Notes under the pieces: generated by a model
Told to the model about the DNA's origin: nothing
Databases searched by the model: none
Seen by the model: the letters and a program-made list of their open reading frames with translations, nothing else
Part shown: one piece after another, positions 42,469 to 51,405 of the stretch
Position numbering within the stretch: the stretch's first letter is position 1
How the letters are laid out: each line of letters begins with the position of its first letter
Made by a program: the position numbers and the translations under genes
Assembly (NCBI RefSeq): GCF_004353505.1
Contig: NZ_SMNQ01000011.1
Coordinates: 124,001 to 188,000 of the forward strand
Direction of reading: 5' to 3'
Length of the DNA stretch: 64,000 nt
DNA from: Streptomyces sp. WAC05374
Lineage (GTDB): Bacteria > Actinomycetota > Actinomycetes > Streptomycetales > Streptomycetaceae

Positions 42469-43266
42469 TCAGGAGCGGGGCGCCTTCACGCCGTGCACCG
42501 CCCGGTACTCGGCCGCGAGCCACTGCCCGAGGTCCTCGATCAGCTCGTCCAGCACGGCCGGGTCCGCGCCCGCCCCCGCGCGCCCCACCGCCACGGCCGT
42601 CCGCATCTGCCCGGCCCGCCCGGGGTAGTAGCCGCCGAACGCTCCGGCCATCGCGTCCAGGTCGCTCGTCCAGTCGCCCCAGCGCGGCATCACCAGCGTG
42701 AATCCGGTACGGACCAGATGGCGGCCGACGTGCCGGGCCAGCCGTCGGCGCTCCCCGTCCGTCGTGGCCCCGGCCGCCCGCTCGCGCCAGCGCGGCAGCA
42801 GCAGCGCGAGGTCGCCGTTGGTCTCCCGGGCCAGCAGCGAGGTCGGCCGGTAGCGCGGCAGCCGGCCGGCGAGGTCCTCACCCAGCAGCGGGGTGCACAG
42901 GCAGGCGACGAAGAACCCGAGGTCGTACCGCTCCCGCTCGCTCAGCAGCGTGGGCACGCCGAACAGCAGCGCCCCCACGCCGTCGATCTGCGGAAAGCGG
43001 TGGTCGAGCTCCGCCGCCAGGTCCGCCACCGCGGCCCGCTCACCCTCCGCCGGCTCGCCGCGCAGCGCGATCAGCAGGTCCAGGTCCGAGACGCCGGGCG
43101 TGGCGGTGCCGCGCGGAATGCTGCCGTACAGATAGGCGCTGTGGAGTCGCGTGGGCCCGAACACCTCCCCGATCCGCGCCCGCGCGGCGTCGACCACCGG
43201 CACGAACACCTCCGGTACGTACGCGAGCGCGCCCTCCCGGGCGAGGGTCCCGTCCTCGTTCAGCAT
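42469..43266 (-). CDS. Nucleotidyltransferase-domain protein (aminoglycoside adenylyltransferase-like)
   Basis: 265 residues. The polymerase-beta NTase motif YLYGSIPRGTATPGVSDLDLLI (GS...DxD, residues about 45-66; split here YLYGSIPRGTA and SDLDLLI) is intact. The C-terminal half is helical. Such proteins include drug-modifying enzymes, but the natural substrate cannot be told. Start at 43266 by GGGGAGAG upstream. Confidence 0.8.
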   Translation of the reverse strand: MLNEDGTLAREGALAYVPEVFVPVVDAARARIGEVFGPTRLHSAYLYGSIPRGTATPGVSDLDLLIALRGEPAEGERAAVADLAAELDHRFPQIDGVGALLFGVPTLLSERERYDLGFFVACLCTPLLGEDLAGRLPRYRPTSLLARETNGDLALLLPRWRERAAGATTDGERRRLARHVGRHLVRTGFTLVMPRWGDWTSDLDAMAGAFGGYYPGRAGQMRTAVAVGRAGAGADPAVLDELIEDLGQWLAAEYRAVHGVKAPRS

Positions 43267-43321
43267 GCGCCCCACTCTCCCCGCTCCGGTCCTCGGGCAT
43301 GTTCCGGCCGCCCCGGACTGG

Positions 43322-43825
43322 TCACTCCAGCCAGACGAGCACGGCGTCACCGGCGTCCGCCGCCGCGCGGAGGAACGCAGCCAGCGCCTGGTAGTGGCTG
43401 GTCACGTAGTCGAGCGACTCCCCGCGCTCCCACACGACGACGGGATAGATCCCGGCCTCGGCGAGGTCCGCCGGGCCGACGCCCACGACAAGGGCCTCGT
43501 GAGGTGTGGCGGCGAGGGCTTCCGCGGCGGCGCGCACGCGTTCCGGGCCGAGGTAGCGGGGCGGCCCGTAACCCCAGTCGTCGGCCCCGGGGAGCTGCTC
43601 CTCACCGTGCACGATGTCGACGGGGAAGCCGATGCGATCCAGCAGGAAGCCGAGCGCGTGCCACGTCTTCTCGATGTCGTGGCAGCGCGCTTCCGGTACC
43701 GGGGGAGACGTGTCCCCCTCCGCCTCGATCAGCTCGTCGACGAACCGCCGGGCCCAGTCGGGATCGCGGATCGCGCGATCGAGTTCGGCGGGGGTCAGGC
43801 GGGCGTACTCGCCGATCATGCTCAT
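43322..43825 (-). CDS. YfbM-like DUF1877 protein
   Basis: 167 residues, starting MSMIGEYARLTPAELDRAI, the standard DUF1877 opening; KTWHALGFLLD is the second conserved stretch. Function unknown. A minus-strand TAGCAT box 6 nt before the ATG suggests a leaderless message. Confidence 0.85.
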   Translation of the reverse strand: MSMIGEYARLTPAELDRAIRDPDWARRFVDELIEAEGDTSPPVPEARCHDIEKTWHALGFLLDRIGFPVDIVHGEEQLPGADDWGYGPPRYLGPERVRAAAEALAATPHEALVVGVGPADLAEAGIYPVVVWERGESLDYVTSHYQALAAFLRAAADAGDAVLVWLE

Positions 43826-43831
43826 GGCCGG

Positions 43832-43837
43832 ATGCTA
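43832..43837 (-). promoter_or_regulatory. -10 box (TAGCAT) of a leaderless transcript
   Basis: Minus-strand TAGCAT ends 6 nt before the ATG at 43825. Confidence 0.5.
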
Positions 43838-43953
43838 AGCGCGGGCACTGACAACCGGGCCGGCGGAGGGGGCTCCTGGGTCCGGGGCGCCGCGCACGAC
43901 CCGTTGATCGCTCAGAGCGAACAAGGTCGGGGAACACCGGGGCTGTCATAAGC

Positions 43954-43974
43954 ATTGAGTGTGTACAGCTCAAC
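43954..43974 (+). promoter_or_regulatory. HAIR-like operator (HspR) upstream of lon
   Basis: ATTGAGT-N7-GCTCAAC matches the HspR inverted repeat CTTGAGT-N7-ACTCAAG in 11 of 14 arm positions, 22 nt before the lon ATG. HspR control of lon is established for S. coelicolor. Confidence 0.7.
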
Positions 43975-43995
43975 TTGACTGCCGAAGGGGAGATC

Positions 43996-46416
43996 ATGGC
44001 TTCGACGTCCACACCGCTCACCCTGCCCGTGCTGCCGCTCGACGACGAGGTCGTGCTGCCCGGAATGGTGGTGCCGCTGGACCTGTCCGACACCGAGGTC
44101 CGTGCCGCGGTGGAGGCCGCCCAGGCAGCCGCCCGGTCCTCCGGGACGCAAGGGGGCAAGCCCAAGGTCCTGCTGGTGCCGCGCATTGACGGGACGTACG
44201 CGGGGATCGGTGTCCTCGGCACCGTCGAACAGGTCGGGCGGCTCTCCGACGGCGACCCCGGCGCGCTCATCCGCGGCCGTGGCCGCGTCAAGATCGGCGC
44301 CGGTACGACCGGTCCCGGCGCCGCCCTGTGGGTCGAGGGCGTCGTCGTCGAGGAGTCGGTGCCCGACCCGCTGCCCGGCGCGGTCGCCGAACTCGTCAAG
44401 GAGTACAAGGCGCTGGCCACGAGCTGGCTCAAGAAGCGCGGCGCCTGGCAGGTCGTGGACCGCGTCCAGCAGATCGACGGCGTCTCCGCCCTCGCCGACA
44501 ACTCCGGCTACTCGCCCTTCCTGACGGTCGCCCAGAAGGTCGAGCTGCTGGAGACCGAGGACCCGGTCGCCCGCCTCAGGCTCGCCACCGAGCAGCTTCG
44601 CGACCACCTCGCCGAGCAGGACGTGGCCGAGTCCATCGCCAAGGACGTCCAGGAGGGCGTGGACAAGCAGCAGCGGGAGTTCCTGCTGCGCCGTCAGCTC
44701 GAAGCCGTCCGCAAGGAGCTGCGCGAGCTCAACGGCGAGAAGGAGGGCGAGGAGTCCGACGACTACCGCGCCCGCGTCGAGGCCGCCGACCTGCCCGAGA
44801 AGGTGCGCGAGGCCGCCCTCAAGGAGGTCGACAAGCTGGAGCGGTCCAGCGACCAGAACCCGGAGACGGCCTGGATCCGCACCTGGCTCGACACGGTGCT
44901 GGACATGCCGTGGAACGAGCGCACCGAGGACAGTTACGACATCAAGGGCGCCAAGGAGGTCCTGGACGCCGAGCACGCCGGCCTGGAGGACGTGAAGGAG
45001 CGCATCACCGAGTACCTGGCCGTGCGCAAGCGGCGCTCCGACCGGGGCCTGGGCGTCGTGGGCGGGCGGCGCGGCGGCGCGGTTCTGGCGCTGGTCGGCC
45101 CGCCCGGCGTCGGCAAGACGTCACTGGGCGAGTCGGTCGCGCACGCGATGGGGCGGAAGTTCGTGCGGGTCGCCCTCGGCGGCGTACGCGACGAGGCCGA
45201 GATCCGGGGCCACCGGCGCACCTACGTCGGTGCGATGCCCGGCCGGATCGTGCGGGCCGTCAAGGAGGCCGGGTCCATGAACCCGGTGGTCCTGCTCGAC
45301 GAGATCGACAAGGTCGGCTCCGACTTCCGGGGCGACCCGGCGGCCGCGCTGCTGGAGGTCCTCGACCCGGCGCAGAACCACACCTTCCGCGACCACTACC
45401 TGGAAGTGGAACTCGACCTGTCCGACGTGGTCTTCCTCGCCACCGCCAATGTGCTGGAGGCCATCCCCGAGGCCCTGCTCGACCGCATGGAGCTGGTCCG
45501 CCTCGACGGCTACACCGAGGACGAGAAGGTCGTCATCGCCCGCGACCACCTCGTGCCGCGCCAGCTCGAGAGGGCGGGCCTGGAGAGCGGCGAGGTGACG
45601 CTGGACGAGTCGGCGCTGCGCAAACTGGCGGGCGAGTACACCCGCGAGGCGGGCGTCCGGAACCTGGAGCGGTCGATCGCCCGGCTGCTGCGGAAGGTCG
45701 CCGCCAAGCACGAACTGGGCGACCAGGAACTGCCCTTCACCATCGGCGAGGACGACCTGCGCGGGCTGATCGGGCGCCCGCACCACGTGCCCGAGTCCGC
45801 CCAGGACCCGGCCGAGCGGCGCACCGCCGTGCCCGGTGTCGCCACCGGTCTCGCGGTCACCGGCGCGGGCGGCGACGTGCTGTTCGTGGAGGCGTCGCTG
45901 GCCGACCCGGAGACCGGCGCGGCGGGGCTGACGCTGACCGGTCAGCTCGGTGACGTCATGAAGGAGTCCGCGCAGATCGCCCTGAGCTTCCTGCGCTCCC
46001 ACGGCGCCGAACTGGAGCTGCCCGTCACCGGCCTGAAGGACCGGGGCGTGCACATCCACTTCCCGGCGGGCGCGGTGCCCAAGGACGGTCCGAGCGCGGG
46101 CATCACCATGACGACCGCGCTGGCGTCGCTGCTGTCGGGGCGGCTGGTCCGTACGGACGTGGCGATGACCGGCGAGGTGTCGCTGACCGGGCGGGTGCTG
46201 CCGATCGGCGGCGTCAAGCAGAAGCTGCTGGCCGCGCACCGGGCGGGCATCACCACCGTCGTGATCCCCAAGCGGAACGAGGCGGACCTGGACGACGTCC
46301 CGGCCGAGATCCTCGACAAGCTGGAGGTCCACCCGGTCACCGACGTCCGCCAGGTCCTGGAGCTCGCCCTGGCCCCGGCGACCACGACCGCCTCCGCCGA
46401 ACCCCTGGCGGCGTGA
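43996..46416 (+). CDS. lon: ATP-dependent protease Lon (LonA)
   Basis: 806 residues. N-terminal LAN substrate-binding domain (1-200), AAA module with Walker A GPPGVGKT at 368-375 and Walker B VVLLDEIDKVG, and a protease domain with the Ser700 (KDGPSAGIT) and Lys743 dyad, 43 residues apart as in E. coli Lon. Degrades misfolded and regulatory proteins in the cytoplasm. AAGGGGAG (43984-43991) fixes the start at 43996. A HAIR-like HspR site lies between promoter and start. Confidence 0.97.
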   Translation: MASTSTPLTLPVLPLDDEVVLPGMVVPLDLSDTEVRAAVEAAQAAARSSGTQGGKPKVLLVPRIDGTYAGIGVLGTVEQVGRLSDGDPGALIRGRGRVKIGAGTTGPGAALWVEGVVVEESVPDPLPGAVAELVKEYKALATSWLKKRGAWQVVDRVQQIDGVSALADNSGYSPFLTVAQKVELLETEDPVARLRLATEQLRDHLAEQDVAESIAKDVQEGVDKQQREFLLRRQLEAVRKELRELNGEKEGEESDDYRARVEAADLPEKVREAALKEVDKLERSSDQNPETAWIRTWLDTVLDMPWNERTEDSYDIKGAKEVLDAEHAGLEDVKERITEYLAVRKRRSDRGLGVVGGRRGGAVLALVGPPGVGKTSLGESVAHAMGRKFVRVALGGVRDEAEIRGHRRTYVGAMPGRIVRAVKEAGSMNPVVLLDEIDKVGSDFRGDPAAALLEVLDPAQNHTFRDHYLEVELDLSDVVFLATANVLEAIPEALLDRMELVRLDGYTEDEKVVIARDHLVPRQLERAGLESGEVTLDESALRKLAGEYTREAGVRNLERSIARLLRKVAAKHELGDQELPFTIGEDDLRGLIGRPHHVPESAQDPAERRTAVPGVATGLAVTGAGGDVLFVEASLADPETGAAGLTLTGQLGDVMKESAQIALSFLRSHGAELELPVTGLKDRGVHIHFPAGAVPKDGPSAGITMTTALASLLSGRLVRTDVAMTGEVSLTGRVLPIGGVKQKLLAAHRAGITTVVIPKRNEADLDDVPAEILDKLEVHPVTDVRQVLELALAPATTTASAEPLAA

Positions 46417-46421
46417 CCCGC

Positions 46422-46456
46422 CCGCCGGGCCGGGCCCCCGCGGCCCGGCCCGGCGG
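46422..46456. terminator. Hairpin terminator after lon
   Basis: Perfect 15-bp arms (46422-46436 / 46442-46456) with a 5-nt loop; shared with the convergent peptidase gene. Confidence 0.85.
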
Positions 46457-46474
46457 CCTGTCAGGGGGGCGCCG

Positions 46475-47272
46475 TCACGCGCCGGAGAGCTTCACCGCCC
46501 GGTCGTACAGCGCCCGCGTCCTCGCGTCGAAGAGCACCGCCGTCGACTCCGTGTCCGTCTCCCCGCCGCTCAGGACGCCGATGAGGCGACCGTCCGCCAG
46601 CCACGGGCTGCCGCTCGTGCCGTCGTGGAAGCCGCCGCACTCCATCACCATCGAGCCGGCCAGGTCCGGGTTCCGGGCGGTGTCCGTGGTGCAGGAGATG
46701 GGGCCGTCGGCCGGATTGTGGTCCTTGTTCGGGTAGCCGGTCACCGTCACCCGCCGCCCGGGGCCGGACGCCCAGTCCGGCCGCGCCGCGCCCACCACCC
46801 GCTGCACCTGCCGGCCCCGGCCGTCCGGTTCCATCGTGAGGAAGGCATAGTCGTGGGCGTCCGCGTCGTCCCCGGCGGCCTTCCACGCGTCGGCCACCTG
46901 GACGGTGCGGACCTTCCACGTCCCGTGCGGGGCGGAGCCCCCGCGGTAACCGGGCGCGAAGGAGAAGTCCGCGGCGGCGGCCCCGTCCGCGTACACGCAG
47001 TGCGCGGCGGTCGCGACGACGTTGCCCCCCGGGCTGTCCACCACGCTCGCCGTGCACCAGTGGCCGTCCCCGTCGAGGAGCACCCCCACCCAGGGCAGCC
47101 CGGCGGACGGCTCGGCCGAGCGCTGCGGCGCTGCGGGGGCCGCCGAGGACGCCGCGGCGGCCGGGCCGTCGGCCACCGCTTCCGGGCGCGGCGCGGAGTG
47201 CGACGGCCCCCCGCACGCGGTGGCGGCGATCAGGACGGCGACGACCCACGGCAACGGCTTCGTGCAGCGCAT
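46475..47272 (-). CDS. Trypsin-like serine peptidase lipoprotein
   Basis: 265 residues. Lipobox AATAC with Cys20, an Ala/Pro linker to about residue 55, then a chymotrypsin fold: His in ATAAHCVY, Asp in AHDYAFLTM and Ser in DGTSGSPW. Likely anchored outside the membrane. AAGGA (47281-47285) 8 nt upstream selects the ATG at 47272 over the one at 47281, which overlaps that site. Confidence 0.87.
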   Translation of the reverse strand: MRCTKPLPWVVAVLIAATACGGPSHSAPRPEAVADGPAAAASSAAPAAPQRSAEPSAGLPWVGVLLDGDGHWCTASVVDSPGGNVVATAAHCVYADGAAAADFSFAPGYRGGSAPHGTWKVRTVQVADAWKAAGDDADAHDYAFLTMEPDGRGRQVQRVVGAARPDWASGPGRRVTVTGYPNKDHNPADGPISCTTDTARNPDLAGSMVMECGGFHDGTSGSPWLADGRLIGVLSGGETDTESTAVLFDARTRALYDRAVKLSGA

Positions 47273-47303
47273 GGGGCCCATCCTTGCCCATCACGCGGAC
47301 GGC

Positions 47304-48347
47304 TCAGTCATCCAGCCATCCCCGCGACGACGCCTGCGCCCCCGCCTGGAACCGCGTCCGGGCGTCCAGCGACTCCAGCAGCCGGCTGATCCGCCGCCGT
47401 GCCGTGTGCACGTGCACGCCCAGCCGCCGGGCGATGGCCTCGTCCTTGAGCCCCGCCGCCAGCAGCGCCAGCAACTCGCGCTGCGGCCCCGCCGGCGCCC
47501 CCGCCCCGCTCCCCACCGGCCCGTGCGGCGCCCCCGCCCCGCGCTCCTCCGCCGGGCCGTGCGGCGCCCCCGCCCCGCGCTCCTCCGCCGGGCCGGGCGG
47601 TTCGGCCCGCTCCCACACCGCCTCGAACAGCGGCAGCAGCGCCCCGCACAGCAGGCCGTCGCCGATCACGAGCGCGGACGCCCGCGGACCGGCGGCGTCC
47701 ACCGGCGGCAGCAGCGTGACGCGCCGGTCCACCGCGACCAGCCGCGCCGGGACGCCCCCGGCGACCCGTACCCGCAGCCCGCGCCCCACCAGGCCGGTCA
47801 GCGCCCGCATCCGCCCCCGGTCCGCGAGCCCGGCCCGGTCCAGCACCGCGCGCACCTCCACGCCCCGGGCCAGCAGCGACCCGACGTCCAGCGCGGTGAA
47901 CGGCGGCCGGTCCAGGACGAGGACCTCCCGCTCGGCGCCCTCCAGCAGCCGCCCGGCCCGCTCGGCGATGGCCCGGCGCCCCGTCACCACCTCGACGCGC
48001 TCACCGTCCGGCGCGCCCGCGTCCCCCGCGAGCCGGTCGGCCGCCATCCGTAACCGGGCCAGCTCCGCCGACTTCTGGTGCAGTTCCGCCTGGCGCCGGT
48101 GGATGAGCCCGCGGATGGCGGCGGCCGGCGCGGCCGGGTGCGGCAGCGCGCCCTCGTGGCACGGATCGGGAGGCCGGGCGAAGCCGTGCTCGACGAGCCG
48201 GTCCAGCGCCGTGTCCAGCCGCTCGCGCGGCAGGCCAAGGAGCCGTGCCAACTCGTCCGCCCCGTCCGCCTGTTCCTTCAGCAGCGCCTCGTAGGCGCGC
48301 TCCTCGGTCCTGCCCAGGCCGAGAGTGGTCAGTTCTCCCTGGATCAT
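47304..48347 (-). CDS. LuxR-type regulator with TrmB-like N-terminus
   Basis: 347 residues. N-terminal winged-helix of TrmB type (LTTLGLGRTEERAYEALL ... ARLLGLPRERLDTALDRLVEHG), a central phospholipase-D-like region (EVLVLDRPPF) and a C-terminal LuxR HTH (LLALLAAGLKDEAIARRLGVHVHTARRRISRL). A 36-bp duplication in the linker gives the repeated PAEERGAGAPHG. Common Streptomyces architecture; target genes unknown. Divergent from the M4 protease gene, with about 150 bp between them. Confidence 0.85.
   Translation of the reverse strand: MIQGELTTLGLGRTEERAYEALLKEQADGADELARLLGLPRERLDTALDRLVEHGFARPPDPCHEGALPHPAAPAAAIRGLIHRRQAELHQKSAELARLRMAADRLAGDAGAPDGERVEVVTGRRAIAERAGRLLEGAEREVLVLDRPPFTALDVGSLLARGVEVRAVLDRAGLADRGRMRALTGLVGRGLRVRVAGGVPARLVAVDRRVTLLPPVDAAGPRASALVIGDGLLCGALLPLFEAVWERAEPPGPAEERGAGAPHGPAEERGAGAPHGPVGSGAGAPAGPQRELLALLAAGLKDEAIARRLGVHVHTARRRISRLLESLDARTRFQAGAQASSRGWLDD
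47521..47592. repeat. Perfect 36-bp tandem duplication
   Basis: Units 47521-47556 and 47557-47592 are identical and in frame, coding the 12-residue linker repeat of the LuxR-type regulator. Confidence 0.9.
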
Positions 48348-48496
48348 GCGTCGGATTCTCACTCCGCCTTCACAGGCCACACAAGTGTGCGTGTCCACTT
48401 CTCAACCCCCCGCATCCGTTGCCGCGTTGCCGGGGCGCGGCTTGCATGGCCATGACCACCTGAACGGCTGACCAGCACGTGGGAGGGGTACGGACT

Positions 48497-51310
48497 GTGC
48501 GCGAACCCAGCACACCCGGCACGACCGGTACGCATGCGGTGAGATCCGGCATACGGGCGGGGGCCCGCGCGGCGGCACTGCTCGCCGCCGCGGGGCTCCT
48601 GATCACCGCGGTTCCGGCGTCGGCGGCGACCCCGCCGGCCACCGAACCGCCCGCCGACGTCATCCCGGGGGCGCGCACCGCGACCCCCGCGCTCGTCGAC
48701 GGCATCCGGGAGGCGGCGGACGCCGGGGCGAGCCCGGCGGACGCGGCGCGGGAGCACCTGGACGCCAGGGAGAGCCGCTACAAGATCGCCGAACCGGGGC
48801 GTGATCTCGCCCCCGTACAGACGCTGAAGCGCGGCACCGAGGAGACCGTACGGCTCCAGCAGAAGCACCGGGGCGTGCCCGTGCTGGGCGGCCAGTACGT
48901 GGTCCGGATGGAGAAGAAGGGCGGCGAGCGCCTCGTCACCGGCACCTCCGGCAAGTACTTCACGGGCCTGACGACCGGGGTCCGGCCGGCCGTGGACAAG
49001 GACGTGGCGGTACGCCGCGCGGTCGCCGCGACCCTGGAACGGCTCGGCGGCCACCGGCTCTCCAAGGCCGACGCGCAGAGGACCGAACCGCTGCGCGGTG
49101 CCGCCGGCGGCCTGGTCGTCATCCCGCGCGGTGAGGGCGTGCTCGCGTACCACGTGACCGTGCGCGGCACCGACCCGGTGACCGGCGGACCGGTGCTCGA
49201 GCACGTGTACGTGGACGCGCGGGCCGGGTTCCCCGTGCTCCGGTTCAGCGGCATCAGGACGCTCGCACCGCCGAGGACCCCGACCGGGGCCACCGCGACG
49301 AAGGCGGACGCCCCGGCCGACCCCGGCGCCGGGGACGCCGGCAGCGGCACCCTGCTGAACGGCACCAAGGTCGCCCTCAACGTCAGCAAGGCCGCCGACG
49401 GCCGCTACCTGATGGCCGACCGCGCCCGGATGGCGGACGGCAGCAAGGCCGCGCTCACCACCTGGGACGCGCGGGACAAGGACGTCTACGAGGTGCTGGG
49501 CGGCTGGCCGGCCGACCTCAAGGAGTTCGCCTCGCCCGGCGCCGAGTTCGGAAAGGACGCCACCGACGCGGGCGCGGTCGACGCGCACTGGGCGGCCGGG
49601 CAGGTCTACGACTACTACAAGAAGCACCACGCCCGGGACGGCCTCGACGGGCGCGGCTCGGCCGTCAACTCGCTCGTCGGCGTCACCCAGTTCGGCATGC
49701 CGTACGTCAACGCCTTCTGGGACGGCACCAAGATGGTGTACGGCTCCGGCGACAGCGAGTACAAGCCCCTCTCCGCCGACCTCGACGTGGTCGGCCACGA
49801 GATGACCCACGGCGTCGTGGAGAACACCGCCAACCTGGTCTACGCGGGCCAGTCCGGCGCGCTCAACGAGGCCGTCGCCGACTACTTCGGCAACGCCATC
49901 GACGTCACGCAGGCCGGCATCGCGATGGACCACCCGGACGCGGGCCTCATCGGCGAGGACCTGTGCCGCAAGGCCACGCCCCGCGCCTGCGCCCTGCGCG
50001 ACCTCAACGACGGCGCCACCACGTCCAAGGACTTCCTCGGCACCACCTTCGGCACCGACAACGGCGGTGTGCACCTCAACTCGACCATCTTCTCCGGCGC
50101 GCTGTGGGACATGCGCCAGGACCTGGGCGCCGAGCTGGCCGACCGGATCGTGTACAAGGCGCTCACCGAGTACATGACCCCGCTGGACGGCTTCACCGAC
50201 GGGCGCAACGCCGTCCTGGCCGCCGCGGAGGACCTGGGCGTCACCGGGCAGCGGCTGAGGACCGCCACGCGGTCCTTCAACGCCCACGGCATCGTCGCGG
50301 GCTGGGAGGAGGCGCTGGGTGTCGACTCCGACGAGCTGTTCGGCGGGCTGAACATCACCGGCACCGGCGCCCAGGCGGGCGGCGGCTGGTGGACGGTCGC
50401 CAAGTCCAACGACGACGGCACCGAGCCGTACTCCGTCTACGCCGGCCGTGCCGACGGCACGGGCACCCCGAAGCTGATGAGTCCCAACGACGGCCGCTAC
50501 CACGTCCACCCGGCCACGGACGGCAGGACCGTCGTCTGGGCCGCCTACGGCGCGACGAGCGTGGACGTCCTGTCCCGGCCGATCGCGGGCGGGCCCATCA
50601 AAACGCTGTACTCGTCCACGACGTCCGACGTCGCCGGGCTGCGCACCGAGAACGGCGTGACGGTCTTCGAGACGCTCGGCCTGTTCTCCCGTCACGTCGT
50701 CCACCTGCGTGCGGGTGACCGGCAGCCGACCTATGTGGACGGGGGCGGCGACGACGTCCTGACCGGGCTGCCGTCGATCTCGCGGGGCAGGCTCGCGTAC
50801 GCCAAGCTCTACCCGGAGGGCGGCGAGTACCGGCTCGGCGTGGAGCTCCTGGACCTGGCCACCGGGAAGAGGACCATGACCCAGGCGCTGGACGAGCCGC
50901 AGTCCCTGGGGCAGACCGCCCTCAACGGCAGCCACGTCTTCTGGCTCACCGACGCCAACGCCGCCGACGACGGGCAGATGGGCATCCGGCGCGCCGACCT
51001 GGACGGCACCGGCGCCTACGACATCAGCGGCGAGGCCAAGCCGGGCGCGCTGATCGCCTCCGAGCTGACGGTCTCCGAGTCGGCGGTCACGGTCAACGCC
51101 TCGCTGCCGGACACGGCGTACCGCAACGAGACGCTGCCCAAGAACTGGCAGCTCACCACCGACGGCACCCGCAAGGAGCGCGTCTCCTGCAACCGCGGCG
51201 AGCAGCTCTCCCCGGCGGCCGTGTCCGGCACCCAGGTCGTCTGGATCGACGGCACCACGGGCTGGACCGACCTCGTCACCCGCTCCCGCCCGGCCGGCCG
51301 CTGCGGCTGA
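48497..51310 (+). CDS. Secreted M4 (thermolysin-like) metallopeptidase
   Basis: 937 residues. Signal peptide to about residue 45, FTP propeptide (about 90-230), peptidase M4 domain with GHEMTHGVVE (His434, Glu435, His438) and third zinc ligand Glu458 in ALNEAVADYFG, then a C-terminal half with TolB/beta-propeller-like repeats (about 640-930). Extracellular protein degradation. GTG start with GGGAGGGG (48481-48488) upstream. Confidence 0.92.
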   Translation: MREPSTPGTTGTHAVRSGIRAGARAAALLAAAGLLITAVPASAATPPATEPPADVIPGARTATPALVDGIREAADAGASPADAAREHLDARESRYKIAEPGRDLAPVQTLKRGTEETVRLQQKHRGVPVLGGQYVVRMEKKGGERLVTGTSGKYFTGLTTGVRPAVDKDVAVRRAVAATLERLGGHRLSKADAQRTEPLRGAAGGLVVIPRGEGVLAYHVTVRGTDPVTGGPVLEHVYVDARAGFPVLRFSGIRTLAPPRTPTGATATKADAPADPGAGDAGSGTLLNGTKVALNVSKAADGRYLMADRARMADGSKAALTTWDARDKDVYEVLGGWPADLKEFASPGAEFGKDATDAGAVDAHWAAGQVYDYYKKHHARDGLDGRGSAVNSLVGVTQFGMPYVNAFWDGTKMVYGSGDSEYKPLSADLDVVGHEMTHGVVENTANLVYAGQSGALNEAVADYFGNAIDVTQAGIAMDHPDAGLIGEDLCRKATPRACALRDLNDGATTSKDFLGTTFGTDNGGVHLNSTIFSGALWDMRQDLGAELADRIVYKALTEYMTPLDGFTDGRNAVLAAAEDLGVTGQRLRTATRSFNAHGIVAGWEEALGVDSDELFGGLNITGTGAQAGGGWWTVAKSNDDGTEPYSVYAGRADGTGTPKLMSPNDGRYHVHPATDGRTVVWAAYGATSVDVLSRPIAGGPIKTLYSSTTSDVAGLRTENGVTVFETLGLFSRHVVHLRAGDRQPTYVDGGGDDVLTGLPSISRGRLAYAKLYPEGGEYRLGVELLDLATGKRTMTQALDEPQSLGQTALNGSHVFWLTDANAADDGQMGIRRADLDGTGAYDISGEAKPGALIASELTVSESAVTVNASLPDTAYRNETLPKNWQLTTDGTRKERVSCNRGEQLSPAAVSGTQVVWIDGTTGWTDLVTRSRPAGRCG

Positions 51311-51338
51311 CGCCGCCGCTGCCCGCCGCTTCCCCGAC

Positions 51339-51370
51339 AGCCCCCCGGCGCCCGTCCGCGCCGGGGGGCT
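51339..51370. terminator. Bidirectional hairpin terminator
   Basis: Perfect 13-bp arms (51339-51351 / 51358-51370), 6-nt loop, between convergent secreted-enzyme genes. Confidence 0.85.
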
Positions 51371-51405
51371 CCCTCCCGCGGCCACCGGTCGCGGGCGGCG
51401 GCGCG

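Noticed and set aside
43954..43974. CIRCE (HrcA) element before lon
   Set aside because: Arms read TTGAG/CTCAA with 7-nt spacing, which is HAIR-like; CIRCE has longer TTAGCACTC arms with 9-nt spacing.
47521..47592. Short repeats as a CRISPR-like array
   Set aside because: Only two directly adjacent, in-frame units without spacers; a coding duplication.
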